The notes beneath the pieces are model-generated. The model searched no databases. It was not told the origin of the DNA and saw only the letters and a program-made list of their open reading frames with translations. Shown here one piece after another: positions 8,692 through 17,392 of a DNA stretch of 64,000 nt. The DNA is from Paenibacillus roseus (GTDB lineage Bacteria; Bacillota; Bacilli; Paenibacillales; Paenibacillaceae), in the NCBI RefSeq assembly GCF_016424485.1, contig NZ_JAELUP010000008.1:1-64000 (forward strand). The letters are read 5' to 3'. Numbering within the stretch: the first letter of the stretch is position 1; each line of letters begins with the position of its first letter. A program made the position numbers and the translations under genes.

Positions 8692-9330
8692 ATGGCAGAT
8701 AAACCGTATTTTGAAGAACAGGTTGTAAATCAGTTGAAGGGATACAAGCGTCTGGCAAGCAGAATCGCCATGCTGGAAAAGCAACCCGTCGGTATGGGGA
8801 TCTCTGTATCCCGCGGCCCGGAGAACGACCGTCTGCAGGCGTTGCATCGGAAGTTGAAGGATATGCCTTCCTATATGTATTTGTCGCAGAAGGAGCAGGA
8901 CCTGGAGTTGACGGCACATGCTTATCTGGAGAATTATACGACAGGGACGCTGAGTCAGCTTCGCGAGGTGCGGCGAGCAAGCGGGGTTGATGAGGAGGAT
9001 CAGGGCAAGCTGAACGATATCGCCCGCCGCGTAGCGAAGGTGTTGGAAGCCCGGCGCGGTGACGGAGACAGCTATGAAGGCTATGAGGGAGCGCTGCGGC
9101 GGCTGGATGAGATCAAGGAACTGCAAGAGCAGAAGGAGCGGATTGACGGCGCGCTGGAATTGCTGGCTACATACAAGCCGGATTACACGAAGCTGCTGAA
9201 GCTGCGTTTTATTGAAGGCATGTCGGTGGAGGAAGTGTCTGCGCAGCTGTTGATCGTTCGCAAGACATTTTCCCGCTGGAAGCCGAAGGCGATTGAAGAA
9301 TATGCCGAGCTTGCCGGCCTGTCCCGTTAA
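8692..9330 (+). CDS. Phage regulator with sigma-70 region 4-like C-terminal helix-turn-helix
   Basis: A 212-aa protein. The N-terminal ~150 residues are charged and helical without a family I can name. The C-terminus (LLKLRFIEGMSVEEVSAQLL ... RKTFSRWKPKAIEEYAEL) resembles sigma region 4 or the RinA/ArpU/Xpf class of phage late activators. ATG 8692 has AAAGGGAG 9 nt upstream; the longer frame from 8590 lacks a ribosome site. It is the first gene from the SOS/repressor promoter and ends before a terminator, which fits an activator that switches on the tail genes. That role is inferred from PBSX Xpf. Confidence 0.72.
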   Translation: MADKPYFEEQVVNQLKGYKRLASRIAMLEKQPVGMGISVSRGPENDRLQALHRKLKDMPSYMYLSQKEQDLELTAHAYLENYTTGTLSQLREVRRASGVDEEDQGKLNDIARRVAKVLEARRGDGDSYEGYEGALRRLDEIKELQEQKERIDGALELLATYKPDYTKLLKLRFIEGMSVEEVSAQLLIVRKTFSRWKPKAIEEYAELAGLSR

Positions 9331-9426
9331 TGTCCCATAAGTGTCCCGCACAAGTCCCCTTTTGACGAAATATCCGTGTTATTATGGTAATGTGGAAAAA
9401 ATGATAAACAAACGGTTGCGAGAAGA

Positions 9427-9451
9427 GGCTGTCCATTCGGGCAGCCTTTTT
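9427..9451 (+). terminator. Terminator after the phage regulator
   Basis: GGCTGTCC (9427-9434) pairs with GGGCAGCC (9439-9446, one G-U pair), followed by TTTTT. It separates the regulator from the tail operon, so the tail genes probably have a late promoter of their own between ~9360 and 9550; no consensus one is visible. Confidence 0.75.
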
Positions 9452-9552
9452 GCTATGCGAGGACGGCTGCTTCTGTCCATGAGATGGAATGGCTGATTTC
9501 GCTTAGGCAGGCGGTTGTGGATTGGAGGGAGTGAAGGCGTATTGCGATTACA

Positions 9553-9978
9553 GTGAAGACGGTGCGAGACGGAGTGCTTGATGTGTTAGCGGAGCATTTT
9601 CCGCAGGTTCCTGTTGTTGATTCGCTGGCTGATACTGAGGGTCAAGGACCGTGTCTGATTCTCAGCTTATGGTCGGCGGCTCAGGATAGGGAAACGGGCC
9701 ATCGTTACAAGCGAGGGCATACCTTCGACATTCTGTATGTGAAAGGGCAAGGAGAGAGCGGAGAGGCGCAGCTTGAAGTTTATGAGCTTCTCTTCAATCA
9801 ACTAACCCAAATCACTGTAGACGGATCGTTATTGAAGGGCAGCAAGCTGCGCTGTGAGACCGTAACAGGCGCGCTTCATTTTAGAGTTGACTATGATTTC
9901 CACATCATGGTCGAGCGCCAGCAGGGTCCTGTCATGCAGCATTTAAAAGCGGAGGTGGAATTGAGGAATGGCAAATAA
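9553..9978 (+). CDS. Phage tail terminator-like protein
   Basis: A 141-aa protein first in the tail operon. Its length, position and pattern (VRDGVLDVLAEHFPQVPVV ... FDILYV ... MVERQQ) fit the tail-terminator/completion proteins that precede the sheath gene in PBSX/skin-type phages. No Shine-Dalgarno stands at the normal distance from the GTG at 9553 (GGAGGGAG is ~20 nt away), so the start is uncertain. If correct, it caps the tail tube. In a particle without a head this cap would be the tail's upper end. Confidence 0.55.
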   Translation: MKTVRDGVLDVLAEHFPQVPVVDSLADTEGQGPCLILSLWSAAQDRETGHRYKRGHTFDILYVKGQGESGEAQLEVYELLFNQLTQITVDGSLLKGSKLRCETVTGALHFRVDYDFHIMVERQQGPVMQHLKAEVELRNGK

Positions 9979-10168
9979 ACCGGAAGAGCAACATGGAGCC
10001 GTGCAGGAAGGCGGCTATGCTTATACGAAGCAGCAATTCCTGGCATCGGGACAGCATACCCATTTGCAGAAGGATATGATCAAAGCTCTGCTTCAGGAGA
10101 ACAAGCTTTATACCGAGGCGGAAGTTCAGCAACAGATTGACCAATTTATGAAACAGGAGGCGTTGTAA
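9968..10168 (+). CDS. Small tail-operon protein, 66 aa
   Basis: A charged, glutamine-rich, soluble peptide (MANKPEEQHGAVQEGG ... IDQFMKQEAL). Its start overlaps the upstream gene by 11 nt and its stop is 1 nt before the sheath gene. It holds the position of PBSX xkdJ, another small protein before the sheath; I cannot show homology. Function unknown, probably tail assembly. Confidence 0.6.
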   Translation: MANKPEEQHGAVQEGGYAYTKQQFLASGQHTHLQKDMIKALLQENKLYTEAEVQQQIDQFMKQEAL

Positions 10169-10169
10169 A

Positions 10170-11486
10170 ATGGCAGGAGGAACATTCGTAACACAGAACA
10201 AGGTGCGTCCGGGGGTCTACATTAATATGAACAGCGCGCCGCAAGCTCTCGGCACAGCCGGTGATCGAGGCGTTGTCAGCCTGGCGCTGCCGCTGTCATG
10301 GGGACAAGAAAAGCAGATTTTGACGGTTCAGGCGGGAGATGAGTTTCAAACATTGCTCGGCTATGACTTGACTTCCCCGGAGCTGCTGCTCGTAAGAGAA
10401 GCGCTCAAGCGCGCACAGACGCTGCTGCTGTATCGTTTGAATGTGGGAGTGAAGGCGACCGCCACGCATAGCGGCCTGACGGTTACTGCTGCGCATAGCG
10501 GCGCTCGGGGGAACAGCTTGAGCGTGGTTATTCGACCAAGCCTTGATCAGACAGGCAAATTCGAGGTGCTCACTTTGCTGGAAGGCGCTGAGGTGGACCG
10601 TCAGATCGGTGCCAAGGCAGCGGACCTTCAAGCTAATGATTGGGTGAGCTTTGGCGGAACGGCCGACCTGGTGGCATCAGCGGGTGTACCGCTGGCGGGC
10701 GGTACAGACGGAACCGTAACCAATGCCGATCATACGGATTATCTTGCCAAGTTGGAGCTGCAAAGATTTAATACCGTCGCTCTTGTCTCCACTGACAGCA
10801 CATTGAAGGGCGTATATGCGGCATTTATCCAGCGTTTGAGAGAAACAGAAGGCCAGAAAGTTCAGGCGGTGCTGGAAAATTACCCGAATGCCGACTACGA
10901 AGGCGTCATCAGTGTCAAGAACGGCGTCATTTTGTCCGATGGGGAGACATTGACCGCTGCAGAGGCAACGGCATGGGTAGCTGGAGCGACTGCAGGCGCA
11001 GCGCTGAACGAATCGCTTACCTACCGTGCGTATGACGGCGCCATTGATACGTCCATCCGCTATACGCATTCTCAGATTGAGGCGGCGCTGCTGAACGGTG
11101 AATTCGTATTTACTGCAGCCAATGGACAAGCCGTGGTGGAGCAGGATATTAACTCCTTGACCAGCTTTTCGCCGGAAAAGGCGAGGCCGTTTAGCAAGAA
11201 CCGTGTCATTCGTGTATTGGACGGCATTGCTAACGACCTGAAGCGGATTTTCGAATCGTTCTATGTCGGCCGCGTCAACAACAACGATGACGGACGCAGC
11301 CTGCTGCGCAACGAATGCATCACATACCTGGAAAGCCTGCAAGGCGCAGCCGCGATCCAGAATTTCAATTCGCAGACAGATTTCTCGATCCGCCAAGGCA
11401 GCTCTGCCGACAGCGTGTACATGGAACTGAACATTCAGCCAGTGGATTCCGTAGAAAAAATTTATCTGAAAGTGACGGTGGTCTAA
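10170..11486 (+). CDS. xkdK: Contractile tail sheath protein, XkdK-like
   Basis: A 438-aa sheath subunit. It begins MAGGTFVTQNKVRPGVYINM, the typical sheath N-terminus whose extended arm interlocks subunits. The C-terminal part (ITYLESLQGAAAIQNFNSQ ... VYMELNIQPVDSVEKIYLKV) is characteristic of PBSX/skin XkdK. ATG 10170 has GGAGG in the preceding gene. Its presence defines a contractile (myovirus or R-type) tail. The start of the next gene lies 1 nt downstream. Confidence 0.93.
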   Translation: MAGGTFVTQNKVRPGVYINMNSAPQALGTAGDRGVVSLALPLSWGQEKQILTVQAGDEFQTLLGYDLTSPELLLVREALKRAQTLLLYRLNVGVKATATHSGLTVTAAHSGARGNSLSVVIRPSLDQTGKFEVLTLLEGAEVDRQIGAKAADLQANDWVSFGGTADLVASAGVPLAGGTDGTVTNADHTDYLAKLELQRFNTVALVSTDSTLKGVYAAFIQRLRETEGQKVQAVLENYPNADYEGVISVKNGVILSDGETLTAAEATAWVAGATAGAALNESLTYRAYDGAIDTSIRYTHSQIEAALLNGEFVFTAANGQAVVEQDINSLTSFSPEKARPFSKNRVIRVLDGIANDLKRIFESFYVGRVNNNDDGRSLLRNECITYLESLQGAAAIQNFNSQTDFSIRQGSSADSVYMELNIQPVDSVEKIYLKVTVV

Positions 11487-11487
11487 G

Positions 11488-11958
11488 ATGGGTTTCTTGA
11501 GAGCGAAAGATGTAATTTCCGGCCAGGAGGGCCGTGCTTATGCAGTAATTGACGGTAAAAAAGAAGAAATGTTCTATATCAAGAGCCTGGAGGCGACCGT
11601 TGAAAAAAATAAAGCGGAAATCCGCACGCTTGGCCGCAGAGGGACTCAGCATAAAGCATCTGGCTGGAGCGGTACTGGCAGCATGACGATTTACTATGTT
11701 ACTTCTCTGTTCCGCACAATGATGTTGAAATATATTAACGAAGGTATTGATACGTATTTCAGCATTACGGTAGTCAATGAGGACCCCGCTTCATCGATTG
11801 GCACACAACGTGTCACGCTGAATAACGTCAACCTGAATAGCATCGTCATGGCTTCTTTGGATACAGAGAGCGACGCGCTGGAAGAGGAAATTGAATTTAC
11901 TTTTGAAGATGTATTTATTGCAGCAGCCGATACCTTTAAGAGCCCTACGCTTGGCTAA
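11488..11958 (+). CDS. xkdM: Tail tube protein, XkdM-like
   Basis: A 156-aa inner tube subunit. Family features are the N-terminal ISGQEGRAYAVIDGKKEEMF, the central IRTLGRRGTQHKASGWSGTG, and MTIYYVTSLFRTMMLKYIN, as in XkdM/YqbM. Order sheath then tube is the normal one. It starts 1 nt after the sheath stop, so the two are probably translated together. A ~50-nt gap follows before the chaperone gene. Confidence 0.92.
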   Translation: MGFLRAKDVISGQEGRAYAVIDGKKEEMFYIKSLEATVEKNKAEIRTLGRRGTQHKASGWSGTGSMTIYYVTSLFRTMMLKYINEGIDTYFSITVVNEDPASSIGTQRVTLNNVNLNSIVMASLDTESDALEEEIEFTFEDVFIAAADTFKSPTLG

Positions 11959-12012
11959 GTTGAAATCATTTATACGACAATAAAACTTTTAAACATACTG
12001 GAGGACTATCAT

Positions 12013-12435
12013 ATGAGTCAATTTCAAGCTTTTTTTGCACAAAATGCAGTGATCGACACTACGGAGGAATTTGTTGTATCCGAGCGCTTTAAGGATAAAG
12101 AAGGAAACCCGATTCCTTGGCAGCTTCGCAGCATTACGGAGGATCATAATACCGAAATCCGCAAAGCCTCTACGAAAAGAATCAAGGGAAAAAACGGTTC
12201 GTATTCCGTCGAGACGAATCAGGAGGAGTATGTAGCCCGTCTGGTGACAGCTTCGGTTGTCTATCCTGAGCTGAAGGACCCCGAACTTCAAAAATCCTAC
12301 AATACAGTAGGCGCGGAGTCATTGCTGCGCAAAATGCTGCTGCCGGGGGAGTTCGGTGTACTGTTAAAAAAGGTGCAGGAATTGAATGGCTTTGACCGTG
12401 ATATGTCCGAACTGGTAGACGAAGTAAAAAACTGA
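12013..12435 (+). CDS. xkdN: Tail assembly chaperone, XkdN-like (zero-frame product)
   Basis: A 140-aa chaperone for the tape measure protein. Recognised by the XkdN-type pattern: an acidic start, VVSERFKDKEGNPIPWQLRSI, then SVVYPELKDPELQKSYN and LLRKMLLPGEFGVLLKKVQE. GGAGGAC precedes ATG 12013. The zero frame ends in GTA AAA AAC TGA, where A AAA AAC is a canonical -1 slippery heptamer, and an open frame follows, as in lambda G/GT. Two products are therefore expected: 140 aa and about 198 aa. Confidence 0.87.
   Translation: MSQFQAFFAQNAVIDTTEEFVVSERFKDKEGNPIPWQLRSITEDHNTEIRKASTKRIKGKNGSYSVETNQEEYVARLVTASVVYPELKDPELQKSYNTVGAESLLRKMLLPGEFGVLLKKVQELNGFDRDMSELVDEVKN
12426..12432 (+). other. Programmed -1 ribosomal frameshift site (A AAA AAC)
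   Basis: The heptamer A-AAA-AAC is in the correct phase and is followed at once by the zero-frame TGA (12433-12435). After a -1 slip the ribosome reads CTG ATG GAG GAG and continues open to 12608. Placement at the end of a tail chaperone gene matches the conserved dsDNA phage arrangement. Confidence 0.85.
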
Positions 12436-12608
12436 TGGAGGAGGGCGACGGGGAGGCCAACTACGCCTACTATGCCCTCCACGAGCTGCACATTTTGCCG
12501 CATCAACTCATTGCCATGAGCAGGTATGAAAGAGCAGCCATTTATGCAATGATTGATGTTCGGATTAAAACTGAGAAGCAACATCAGAAGAAGATGAAGA
12601 CAAGATAA
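12435..12608 (+). CDS. -1 frame extension of the tail assembly chaperone
   Basis: A 57-aa reading frame (MEEGDGEANYAYYALHELH ... KKMKTR) that overlaps the zero-frame stop by one base. There is no Shine-Dalgarno site at its ATG, so it is best read as the frameshift extension (total ~198 aa). Its composition (acidic first, basic last; HELHILPHQLIAMSRYERAAIYAMID) resembles the second ORF found before tape measure genes in PBSX-like tails. Confidence 0.8.
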   Translation: MEEGDGEANYAYYALHELHILPHQLIAMSRYERAAIYAMIDVRIKTEKQHQKKMKTR

Positions 12609-12635
12609 GCGGCCGTTGATGGCCGCTTTCTTTTT
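12607..12635 (+). terminator. Terminator inside the tail operon, before the tape measure gene
   Basis: AAGCGGCC (12607-12614) pairs with GGCCGCTT (12621-12628) followed by TCTTTTTTT. It starts on the stop codon of the frameshift ORF. It would reduce tape measure mRNA relative to sheath and tube mRNA. Confidence 0.75.
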
Positions 12636-12730
12636 TTACTATACGCTTCATGTAAACAATCGACTTCTACTTTTACGTGAAACGATCTGGGCCTGTTAAC
12701 TAACAGCCAGCAGTCTACGCTTGAAGGGCG

Positions 12731-14932
12731 GTGAACGTCATAAGCATACGAGACATGATAACTATGATGAACACAATAGGGCGAAATACGATAACCACAA
12801 TAAGTGGAATTGTGACAAGTACGGCAAATGCAATTAAAAAATTTGCAGTTAATGTCTTTCAAACAAGCAGAACAATTATCATGACTATTTTAAGAATAGC
12901 AACAGTAATTAGAATGATTTTATTTATTGTAAGGTTATTGAGAATGGTTGCAACGGTTCTTCGAATTGTTTTCAGGCTATTATGGAGAGTCACAGACAGT
13001 ACAACAGCTATGGGACGAGCGTTGCGATTAATTTTAAACATAGTAAGAGGAATTGCCCTCATAGGGAGAGTAATTTCCGGCATTACTGCCGTTATTAAAG
13101 GAACTGTCTTTGTTATAGGGTCTCTAATAGGCGGTATGTTCCGTCTGGTTAAAGGGATATTGAATATGGTAGCCGGTCTGAATATGGGTTCCAAACTTCA
13201 AACAGGTTTTGAAAAAGCGTTAGATTTCGGCAAACAAGCTGTAGCGGCAGCCAATGAACGTATTCAGGCCGAGCAGCAGCTTCAAAGCATTATGGGGAAC
13301 ACGAATGGACAGAGCCAGGGCTCCATCAATATGGTCGAAGATCAGGCTGACAAGTTAAGTCTGGTTACAGGCATTAACGCGAATACCGGAATTGCTGGTC
13401 AGGCTCAACTGGCACAGTATGTGAAAGGGCCGGAAAATATTGCTGCACTGACTGAACCGTTGTACAACATGGCTACCGAGATGTTTGGTATTAACATCGA
13501 TCAAGATCAAATCAAAGAAGCAGCCGATTTGATGGGCAGAGCTATGAATGGTGAATTGGATTCCATCACCCGAAACGGCAAGGCGCTTGGTTCTATGTTT
13601 ACCGATGCGGAAAGGAATTTGTTCAGTTACGGTACAGAGGCCGAGCGGACAGCACTATTAATTCAAGCCTTGAATAAAGATAGTGAAGGACTTGCTCGCG
13701 AGATGGGGAAGACACCTGAGGGCCAATTCAGAATAATACAAAACATTCTCCAGAGCATCAAAGAGACGATTGGTTTAGGAATCTTGCCAGGCTTGATGGG
13801 AATCGCAGACTTGTTGATTAATGCGTATGCCTCTAGCAAATTTGATGGCCTTATTAATGCAATTGTTGGCGGCTTTACTCTCATTATTGATGCGGTGACC
13901 TGGGTTGCTCAAGTGCTTCTGGATAACTGGGACATGGTGCTTAACGGCTTGACTGCATTGGGGATCGCTGCTGCTATTTTCGCGGCTATCTGGCTTGTGC
14001 AGTGGATGATCGCTATGTGGCCGCTGCTTCTCATTATCGGGGTCATTTTGCTTATTATAAATGTATTGAATAGCTTTGGAGTTTCTACAGGAGAGATTAT
14101 CGCGTACGTTGTGGGCGGATTTATGGCAATGTTTGGTATGCTATATAATGCTGTAGCCTTATTGTGGAATTTATTGGTCAGCTTTGCTGAATTCCTGATC
14201 AATCTTTTTATTGACCCAACGTTTGCGATTCAAAAGCTGTTCTATGATCTGCAGATGACTTTCCTCGAATATATGTACAAAATGGCTTTGGGAACTGAAA
14301 ACTTTGCAGGAAGCTTCATGAGTTCTATCATTGGGGCTGTGAATAGTGCCTTGAAAGCTTTCAATTGGTTAACTGGAAAGATGAACAAAATATTTGGCAC
14401 TGAAATCGATCAAGTAGAGCTCTTCGATGAACAGAATGTCCATGCTATAAGCGATAGAATCAAGGGAATGATGGACAAACTGCAGAAGCCTGTGAGTACG
14501 AAAGACACGGTTGACCTAAGCGGCAGTAAAATGAATTACGGCAACTGGAATGATCAGTTTAATCAAGGCTTCAATGCAACGTCAAACCTGTCGAATTCCC
14601 TTGGAGATATCAATGCTGACAAGTTTTTATCCGGAACTTCAAAACAGGGTAACTGGGCTGCGACGGATAACAATAAAAATATCGATCAAGTCAATCGTGT
14701 CAATACACTTGGCGGCATTGATGAGAAAGTGGATATTTCAAGCGAGGATCTCAAGGTTATGCGGGATTTGGCTGAGATGAAGGCGATCCAGAACTTTGTC
14801 ACACTTACTCCGACGGTTCAGGTGACAACAGGAGATATCCGCAACGGGGATGATGCAGATACGATGATTGGGAAAATTGAACAGATACTGGTCAACCAAA
14901 TTAGTAGCACTGCAAGTGGGGCATATGGGTAA
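12731..14932 (+). CDS. Tail tape measure protein
   Basis: A 733-aa protein placed where the tape measure always lies, after the frameshift chaperone. It has hydrophobic stretches at ~30-150 and ~395-510 and long helical regions (e.g. QAVAAANERIQAEQQLQSIM). The first ~150 residues are unusually rich in Ile, Thr, Met, Val and Arg, and the DNA (12740-13000) is clearly more AT-rich than the neighbours. The GTG at 12731 directly abuts AAGGGCGG; ATG 12755 is an alternative. Taking ~0.15 nm per residue, tail length would be ~100-110 nm. Confidence 0.85.
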   Translation: MNVISIRDMITMMNTIGRNTITTISGIVTSTANAIKKFAVNVFQTSRTIIMTILRIATVIRMILFIVRLLRMVATVLRIVFRLLWRVTDSTTAMGRALRLILNIVRGIALIGRVISGITAVIKGTVFVIGSLIGGMFRLVKGILNMVAGLNMGSKLQTGFEKALDFGKQAVAAANERIQAEQQLQSIMGNTNGQSQGSINMVEDQADKLSLVTGINANTGIAGQAQLAQYVKGPENIAALTEPLYNMATEMFGINIDQDQIKEAADLMGRAMNGELDSITRNGKALGSMFTDAERNLFSYGTEAERTALLIQALNKDSEGLAREMGKTPEGQFRIIQNILQSIKETIGLGILPGLMGIADLLINAYASSKFDGLINAIVGGFTLIIDAVTWVAQVLLDNWDMVLNGLTALGIAAAIFAAIWLVQWMIAMWPLLLIIGVILLIINVLNSFGVSTGEIIAYVVGGFMAMFGMLYNAVALLWNLLVSFAEFLINLFIDPTFAIQKLFYDLQMTFLEYMYKMALGTENFAGSFMSSIIGAVNSALKAFNWLTGKMNKIFGTEIDQVELFDEQNVHAISDRIKGMMDKLQKPVSTKDTVDLSGSKMNYGNWNDQFNQGFNATSNLSNSLGDINADKFLSGTSKQGNWAATDNNKNIDQVNRVNTLGGIDEKVDISSEDLKVMRDLAEMKAIQNFVTLTPTVQVTTGDIRNGDDADTMIGKIEQILVNQISSTASGAYG

Positions 14933-14991
14933 GATTCAAGTATGTTAGTCATCCGTTGATAGAAAATGTGGTGTATCTGGTTTAAGGGGTG

Positions 14992-15741
14992 ATGTTTCTG
15001 AGTAGCGGAATAGAACAAACAGCAGTTGCAAAATCAGAGGATGGGGAGAACAAAGAGCCGCTATACCGCTTTACACTCAGCCATAACAATGGCGCTGAAT
15101 CGTTTGACTTTCCGGTACTACCGGAGTCGATTGAGGTGCAAAAGAAAGGGAGAGGCCAGACCTATGATATTTTAGGTATTGGGGAAATTAATATTATCCA
15201 GTCCGGGGAACTAGCGGAGATTAGCTTTGAAGGGGTATTCCCGGCAAGACGCGTTCATTATCTTTCTATTAATAAAGATAAGTGGAAGAGTCCCAGCTAC
15301 TATATTCAAAAAATTAATCAGTGGCAAGCCTCAGGCCATCCGTCACGATTATCTGTGAAGACGGAGACCCTGGACTTCACTATGGCAGTAAGTATTGAGC
15401 AATTCGACCGCAGGGAAGCAGCAGGAGAAGGCGGAGATATTGCGTTCAAACTGTCGTTTAAGGAATATAAGTTTTACATGGCCCGAAGGGTGATTGTCGA
15501 TACAAACACGCAAGGGGAGACGAAAGTAAGCAAAGATACCCCTGCACGTCCTGATGAAAGGGTTCCTCCTAAAACCTATGCTCTCAAGAAGAATGATTCC
15601 TTATGGTCTGTCGCTCAGTCGCAGCTTGGGGACGGTTCTGGGTGGAAGGAGATCATGGAGCTGAACAAAATTAGCTACGATAAGGTGACGAAGCTCCCGA
15701 TTGGTCTGGTTCTCAGGCTGCCGGAAAGGCGGAAGAAGTAA
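14992..15741 (+). CDS. xkdP: LysM-domain tail/baseplate protein, XkdP-like
   Basis: A 249-aa protein whose C-terminal ~50 residues form a LysM domain (YALKKNDSLWSVAQSQLGDG ... MELNKIS). The N-terminal part (FDFPVLPESIEVQKKGRGQT) is typical of XkdP/gp53-type hub proteins that bind under the tube. GTG 14989 or ATG 14992 can start it; AAGGGG lies very close, so the start is not settled. The stop codon overlaps the next ATG (TAATG), showing coupling. Confidence 0.87.
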   Translation: MFLSSGIEQTAVAKSEDGENKEPLYRFTLSHNNGAESFDFPVLPESIEVQKKGRGQTYDILGIGEINIIQSGELAEISFEGVFPARRVHYLSINKDKWKSPSYYIQKINQWQASGHPSRLSVKTETLDFTMAVSIEQFDRREAAGEGGDIAFKLSFKEYKFYMARRVIVDTNTQGETKVSKDTPARPDERVPPKTYALKKNDSLWSVAQSQLGDGSGWKEIMELNKISYDKVTKLPIGLVLRLPERRKK

Positions 15742-16715
15742 TGCTGGAAATCATTATTGATAATCGGGATGGCATGATGTGGGATATCTCCGGGATGGTG
15801 ACGAGTCTGAAGTATACAACAGGCCGGGTAGGCAAGGCTTCCAGTGCAGAGCTTTCATTTGTGAAAACTTCGCCGTACACATCCCGGGATTTTAAATGTG
15901 CGCCCGGCAATATAATCCGTATCAAAATCAAGGGACAAAATCTGTTCTACGGGTATATTTTCTCATTAGACGAGGATGAAAAAGAATCTTTGAGTGTGAT
16001 GGCTTATGACCAAATGCGGTATTTAATGGGCGATGACACCTATGTATTTACCAATGTTACCGCAACGCAAATCATTCGAAAAATTGCTGAAGACAACAAC
16101 CTTAAATTGGGGCAATTGGCGAATACCCAGCATGTTATTCCGAAGATGCTGGAAGAGGGGAAAAAGCTGATGGACATCATATGCAAGGCTTTGGACAGCA
16201 CACTTATGGCGAATAAAGGGCTGTATGTGTTTTATGATGATTTTGGCAAGCTGACGCTCCGCAACCTTCAAGACATGAAGCTGGATGTTGTGTTAGGGGA
16301 AAAAAGCTTGTTGTATTCCTTCAGCGGCAAACGCTCCATCGACAATGAAACCTATAACCAAATCAAATTGGTCAGAGACAATAAGGACACGGGCAAGCGA
16401 GAGGTGTATATGGCCAGAGACAGCGCCACGATTGCCAAGTGGGGGACGCTTCAATATTATGAGAAGGTTGATGACGGGCAAAATGAGGCCCAGATCAATC
16501 AAACCTTAAATAATCTGATTGAACTGAAGAACCGGGAGCAGGTTTCATTAACGGTGACTGCCCTTGGTGACGCTCGAGTCAGAGCGGGCAATACAATTTT
16601 GCTCATCATTAAAGAGCTTGGTATTCAAGGCTATTATGTTGTCAACGATTGTACGCATCAGTTTGATGGAGATGCGCATACGATGTCACTGGAATTGGTG
16701 GTGTACGGATCATGA
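15741..16715 (+). CDS. xkdQ: Baseplate hub protein, XkdQ-like
   Basis: A 324-aa protein similar in plan to XkdQ/YqbQ, the gpD-type hub. Visible family patterns are WDISGMVTSLKYTTGRVGKA, the tube-like region GNIIRIKIKGQNLFYGYIF and the C-terminal VRAGNTILLIIKELGIQGYY. Start overlaps the LysM gene by one base; the end overlaps the next gene by 4 nt (ATGA). It probably sits at the tip of the tube and holds the spike. Confidence 0.88.
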   Translation: MLEIIIDNRDGMMWDISGMVTSLKYTTGRVGKASSAELSFVKTSPYTSRDFKCAPGNIIRIKIKGQNLFYGYIFSLDEDEKESLSVMAYDQMRYLMGDDTYVFTNVTATQIIRKIAEDNNLKLGQLANTQHVIPKMLEEGKKLMDIICKALDSTLMANKGLYVFYDDFGKLTLRNLQDMKLDVVLGEKSLLYSFSGKRSIDNETYNQIKLVRDNKDTGKREVYMARDSATIAKWGTLQYYEKVDDGQNEAQINQTLNNLIELKNREQVSLTVTALGDARVRAGNTILLIIKELGIQGYYVVNDCTHQFDGDAHTMSLELVVYGS

Positions 16716-17008
16716 GTCTAATCGACCAAATCAAGTTAATCGGAGCCAACGCAGTTGAAGCCGGAAATCCCGTAGCTGTGCTGTATGGGAGAGTAACCAA
16801 TACGAGCCCCTTGGAGGTCAACGTGAATCAGCGTTTGCAGCTTCCCAGGGCTTTTTTGGTTGTCCCCCAGTCATTGATGGAAAAGAAAGTGATGATTGGT
16901 TCCGAGGAGTACATTTTGCATGAGGGGCTTCAAGTTGGTGATAAAGTTATATTGTTGCGTTATCAGGGTGGGCAAGATTATCTGATTCTGGATAAGGTGG
17001 TGGAATAA
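16712..17008 (+). CDS. xkdR: Small baseplate protein, XkdR-like
   Basis: A 98-aa beta-rich protein (VLYGRVTNTSPLEVNVNQRL ... GDKVILLRYQGGQDYLILDK). Length, sequence pattern and position between XkdQ and XkdS correspond to XkdR/YqbR. It overlaps the upstream gene by 4 nt and its stop is directly followed by the next ATG. Probable OB-fold spike or plug component, by analogy only. Confidence 0.83.
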   Translation: MSLIDQIKLIGANAVEAGNPVAVLYGRVTNTSPLEVNVNQRLQLPRAFLVVPQSLMEKKVMIGSEEYILHEGLQVGDKVILLRYQGGQDYLILDKVVE

Positions 17009-17392
17009 ATGCTGCCCCAGGGTGTACTGTCTCCACAAATTCAGTATGAACAGCAAAGTGAACAGCCCAGCAGAACCTATAAACTGGACTTGAATCAAGG
17101 CCGAATTGTAGGAAACGTGGATAGCCTGGAGGCTATTCAACAGGCTGTTTATAAAATATTGGCAACTGAGCGCTTTTATTATTTAATATACAGCCCAAAC
17201 TATGGCTCTGAATTACAAGTCAATGCCATGAACAGCGAACTCGAACGCTGGATCACCGAAGCGCTGCTTTGGGATGAGCGAATTCAAGCGATTGAAAATC
17301 TAAGAGTACAAAGAACAGGGGAGAGCGCGCTTGTCGAGTTTACAGTTGTATCTACGGCAGGGCGCTTTTCTGTATTGCAGGAGGTGAATTAA
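17009..17392 (+). CDS. xkdS: Baseplate wedge protein, XkdS-like (gp25 family type)
   Basis: A 127-aa protein with the gp25/XkdS pattern: LEAIQQAVYKILATERFYYL, YSPNYGSEL, and ITEALLWDERIQAIENLRV. gp25-like proteins start sheath assembly at the baseplate. It begins directly after the XkdR stop and overlaps the next gene by 1 base. Confidence 0.87.
   Translation: MLPQGVLSPQIQYEQQSEQPSRTYKLDLNQGRIVGNVDSLEAIQQAVYKILATERFYYLIYSPNYGSELQVNAMNSELERWITEALLWDERIQAIENLRVQRTGESALVEFTVVSTAGRFSVLQEVN

Noticed and set aside
8614..9351. 245-aa minus-strand frame opposite the phage regulator
   Set aside because: Cys/Gln/Leu-rich nonsense composition, no start signal, and opposite a well-supported gene.
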